Source: Planctomycetia bacterium
Lineage (GTDB): Bacteria; Planctomycetota; Phycisphaerae; Phycisphaerales; UBA1924
Length of the DNA stretch: 7,779 nucleotides
Assembly (NCBI GenBank): GCA_005776545.1
Contig: SXOY01000057.1
Span: 1 to 7,779 of the forward strand
Direction: 5' to 3'
Shown here: in pieces, positions 5,874 through 7,779 of the stretch
How the letters are laid out: every line of letters starts with the position of its first letter
Position numbering within the stretch: the first letter of the stretch is position 1
The notes under the pieces: model-generated
Told to the model about the DNA's origin: nothing
The model's input: only the letters and a program-made list of their open reading frames with translations
Databases searched by the model: none
Position numbers and translations under genes: made by a program

Positions 5874-7418
5874 CTAGCACCCAAGGCTCAGAGCATCGAC
5901 AAAGTCAAGATAATCAAAGAAATCAATGCCGCCATCTGTATTGAAATCTGCGGCAGGGGACCCGCTGGAAAACACGTCTACGAAATCGAGGTAATCAAAG
6001 AAATCGATGCTGCTGTCGTTGTTAAAATCAGCAGCGCATCCGTCATCGCACCCCTCGCCAAATAGATCAACAAAATCAAGATAGTCAAAGAAGTCGATGA
6101 TTCCATCGCCATTGAAGTCTGCGCAGGGCGTTTCGCCTGAAAATGCGTCAACGAAGTCGAGATAGTCAAAAAAGTCTACTGTCTGGTCGCAGTTGAAGTC
6201 TGCCGCACACATCGAAAGTGACGCAGCATCGCTGATAGTGGCACCACACGAGTTGCTGATGACGCAGTCGTATATGGAAACATCTTGAGGCCTTGCTGCG
6301 GCGATCGTAAATGTTGATAACGTGGCACCAGGAATATCTTCGCGGGGTTCGCCACGGCGCCATTGATAACTCATCGGCCCAGAGCCAACTGCAGTGACGC
6401 TGAAAGCAACCTCTTCTGCATAGCAAGCGTGTTGGGAAATAGGATGAGCCGTAACATGGGGAGTCGCACAGAGTTCCCAAGTTTCACCACTGATTCCGGA
6501 GCTTGCCCATCCGCCAAAGACGACTGTCATATCTCGTTGCGAATCAAAAGTCATCGAGTGCAGTACCCGGTCGGTCGGCCCCGCGAGCGGCTTCATGCTC
6601 CAAGTCGTTCCGTTCCACTGCCACGTTTCGCCGCCTCCAACGTTGCCGCCAAAGAGCACGATGACATTTCGGCAGGCATCGAATGCCATGCTGTGTCCAT
6701 ATCGTGCAGATGGCCCTACAACTGTCTGCTGTGCCCAACTAGTTCCGTTCCACTCCCATGTATCGCCAACGTTTGTCCCTGAGTTTCCACCGAACAATGT
6801 CGTGACTTCGCGAGTCGAGTCATATGCCATTGCATGCATGAACCGCGGCGGCGGGCCGCTGTTTGCAACCAGATTCCATATGTCGCCATTCCACGTCCAC
6901 GTCTCACCGCTCAGGTCAGGATCGGTGTCACCGCCAAAGAGGACTACTACTCCGCGTGCGGCGTCATAGGCCATCGCATGTCCATGACGAGCGGTCGGGC
7001 CGTCAACCCAGCGGCGCGTCCATGAAACGCCATCCCACTCGCAGGTCCAATCTGTTAACTCATTTCCGGCCCGACCACCAAACAGAACCGTCCTGTTGCG
7101 AATTGGATCAAATGCTATTGCGAGATCTGCAATATCCGGTGGACCGGCATCGGCTCGAAGACTCCACTGCTGTCCATCATATTCCCACGTCTCAGTCCCT
7201 CCGAGCACGCCACCATACATGACAGTCACGCCGCGCACAGAGTCATAGGTCATCGCTTGCAGGAATCTCGGGACAGGCCCCGCAACTGAGTTTTGATTCC
7301 AGATTATTGACTGTGCACTTGTTGAAACTGCCGCGGCCGCGAGCCAGCACAGCGCGCAAGGCCACAAACTGATAATCGACTTTGGCTTAGCCAAAGAATG
7401 CATTGCGAAACACCACAT
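5874..7418 (-). CDS. Secreted kelch-repeat / Ig-like protein with two GC-type dockerin modules
   Basis: An exported protein of 514 residues from the ATG at 7418, chosen because GAGGGG lies 9 bases upstream. An ATG five codons later (7403) also gives a signal peptide, which would be cleaved near STSAQ (about residue 35). Residues 47-317 form six kelch-like repeats, each with G(P)xxR..H.M.(Y/F)D..R...V(L/V)FGG and then a G(E/D)TW.WNG..W strand. This count fits a six-bladed beta-propeller, though blade 2 is divergent (TDWTCEWDG). An Ig-like domain follows (about 320-404), with YQWRRG and the typical YDC near its end. The C-terminus carries four EF-hand-like units arranged as two full dockerin modules. 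No enzymatic residues are apparent, so it is likely a binding or scaffold protein outside the cell. The stop lies 72 bp before the collar gene, which is probably in the same transcript. Confidence 0.9.
   Translation of the reverse strand: MWCFAMHSLAKPKSIISLWPCALCWLAAAAVSTSAQSIIWNQNSVAGPVPRFLQAMTYDSVRGVTVMYGGVLGGTETWEYDGQQWSLRADAGPPDIADLAIAFDPIRNRTVLFGGRAGNELTDWTCEWDGVSWTRRWVDGPTARHGHAMAYDAARGVVVLFGGDTDPDLSGETWTWNGDIWNLVANSGPPPRFMHAMAYDSTREVTTLFGGNSGTNVGDTWEWNGTSWAQQTVVGPSARYGHSMAFDACRNVIVLFGGNVGGGETWQWNGTTWSMKPLAGPTDRVLHSMTFDSQRDMTVVFGGWASSGISGETWELCATPHVTAHPISQHACYAEEVAFSVTAVGSGPMSYQWRRGEPREDIPGATLSTFTIAAARPQDVSIYDCVISNSCGATISDAASLSMCAADFNCDQTVDFFDYLDFVDAFSGETPCADFNGDGIIDFFDYLDFVDLFGEGCDDGCAADFNNDSSIDFFDYLDFVDVFSSGSPAADFNTDGGIDFFDYLDFVDALSLGC
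5877..6209 (-). repeat. Tandem pair of GC-type dockerin modules (four EF-hand-like units) of the kelch protein
   Basis: The unit loops read DFNCDQTVDFFD, DFNGDGIIDFFD, DFNNDSSIDFFD and DFNTDGGIDFFD, each followed by YLDFV. The second unit ends LFGEGC, then DDG, then a new module opening CAADFN; the last ends ALSLGC at the stop. A whole module, including its closing Gly-Cys, is thus present twice. Synonymous codons differ among the units, so the duplication is not recent. Confidence 0.88.
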
Positions 7419-7427
7419 TTCTGCAAT

Positions 7428-7433
7428 CCCCTC
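7428..7433 (-). promoter_or_regulatory. Likely ribosome binding site of the kelch gene
   Basis: GAGGGG on the minus strand, 9 bases before the ATG at 7418. It favours that start over the in-frame ATG at 7403, which has no such sequence before it. Confidence 0.45.
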
Positions 7434-7501
7434 ACTGCTTCTCGAAGGAAGCGAGATAAAGCCTACCACAAATGACCGAGAACTCAAATACAAAAATACG
7501 G

Positions 7502-7529
7502 AAATTACATGATGATTTTGTTATGTCAA
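7502..7529 (-). promoter_or_regulatory. Candidate sigma70-type promoter for the kelch/dockerin genes
   Basis: On the minus strand there is a perfect TTGACA (7524-7529), a 16-base A/T-rich spacer, and TAATTT (7502-7507) as a poor -10 element (three of six matches). Transcription would start near 7495, giving a leader of about 75 bases before the ATG at 7418. The -35 element is strong but the -10 is weak. Confidence 0.4.
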
Positions 7530-7701
7530 CGAGTTTGGTTCCGTTCGCAGCCGAACATCAACACGCCTTTTGGAAGGTCTAGTCCGCAAGTGGTTACCCT
7601 CACAAGATGCCAAACATACAACTAAAACGACACAGTGCCACAAAAACGCAGTTTGTTAACTAAAGTTTTTTCACTTTTTCAGCAAAATTGGCATTATCGG
7701 G

Positions 7702-7731
7702 TTGACAGTCCCGCGAAAATTCTGTTACTAT
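7702..7731 (+). promoter_or_regulatory. Candidate sigma70-type promoter for a gene starting at the right edge
   Basis: On the plus strand, TTGACA (7702-7707), an 18-base spacer and TACTAT (7726-7731, four of six matches to TATAAT). The predicted start near 7738 leaves a leader of about 40 bases to the ATG at 7777-7779, the last codon in the window. The gene itself lies outside, so its reality cannot be tested here. Confidence 0.5.
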
Positions 7732-7749
7732 CAACACTGAGAGAGTTCC

Positions 7750-7773
7750 ACCCGTTGGCGTGAGTTGGCGGGT
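7750..7773 (+). repeat. Short direct and inverted repeats in the leader before the edge ATG
   Basis: GTTGGCG occurs twice with 10-base periodicity (7754-7760 and 7764-7770). The same stretch is bracketed by the inverted pair ACCCG (7750-7754) and CGGGT (7769-7773). It lies between the predicted transcription start and the ATG at 7777. It could be an operator or an RNA hairpin covering the ribosome-binding region, or chance. Confidence 0.3.
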
Positions 7774-7779
7774 TCTATG

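Larger units (their letters stand above)
7419..7779. other. Divergent intergenic region
   Basis: About 360 bases without a supported gene lie between the kelch gene (minus) and whatever begins at the plus-strand ATG on the window edge. Much of it is A/T-rich compared with the genes, notably 7480-7530 and 7610-7690. It contains a promoter-like pair on each strand and a small repeat just before the final ATG. I see no tRNA, hairpin-plus-T terminator or recognisable riboswitch. Confidence 0.6.

Noticed and set aside
5796..6065. Plus-strand frame with charged repeats opposite the kelch protein C-terminus
   Set aside because: Same antisense shadow of the dockerin repeats; coding constraint clearly lies on the minus strand.
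1869..6209. DNA repeats near 1890-2030, 4367-4510 and 5890-6205 as a CRISPR-like or mobile repeat array
   Set aside because: The repeats are in-frame parts of protein modules, differ at synonymous positions and have no uniform spacers.

Overview
The window most likely comes from a planctomycete of the Phycisphaerae group. The main reason is that three secreted proteins all end in the same double EF-hand-like tail. Each unit reads (A/P)DFNxD....DFFDYLDFV, and the last two residues of each protein are exactly Gly-Cys. This matches what is known as the GC-type dockerin of Phycisphaerae. The taxon is inferred from family knowledge; there is no rRNA or other marker in the window.

All five convincing genes lie on the minus strand, so transcription runs from right to left. 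From the right: about 360 bp of intergenic DNA (7419-7779) carries a promoter candidate on each strand, and the window ends exactly on a plus-strand ATG. Next comes a secreted kelch / Ig-like protein with two complete dockerin modules (5874-7418). It is followed by a secreted protein with three phage-tail-collar-like repeats and one dockerin module (4349-5801). That reading frame is broken by one extra base in a seven-T run. A marginal 31-codon CxxC reading frame (4264-4359) overlaps the end of the collar gene. Then comes a large secreted beta-sandwich protein with one dockerin module (1869-4217). The left part holds a DesK/NarL-type two-component pair: a histidine kinase (870-1784) and a LuxR-family response regulator (186-866). 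These two are almost contiguous, and the regulator's Shine-Dalgarno lies at the very end of the kinase gene. The first 185 bases hold no convincing gene.

The three dockerin genes are co-directional and closely spaced (72 and about 130 bp apart), and they share the same C-terminal tag, so they look like a set of exported proteins built for the same surface or extracellular destination. No cohesin, sortase or other partner is visible. The two-component pair lies just downstream and could belong to the same transcription unit or regulate it, but position is the only evidence. I found no RNA genes, CRISPR array, insertion sequence or integrase. The points most worth checking are the homopolymer frameshift, the use of phage tail-collar modules in a secreted dockerin protein, and the duplicated dockerin in the kelch protein.
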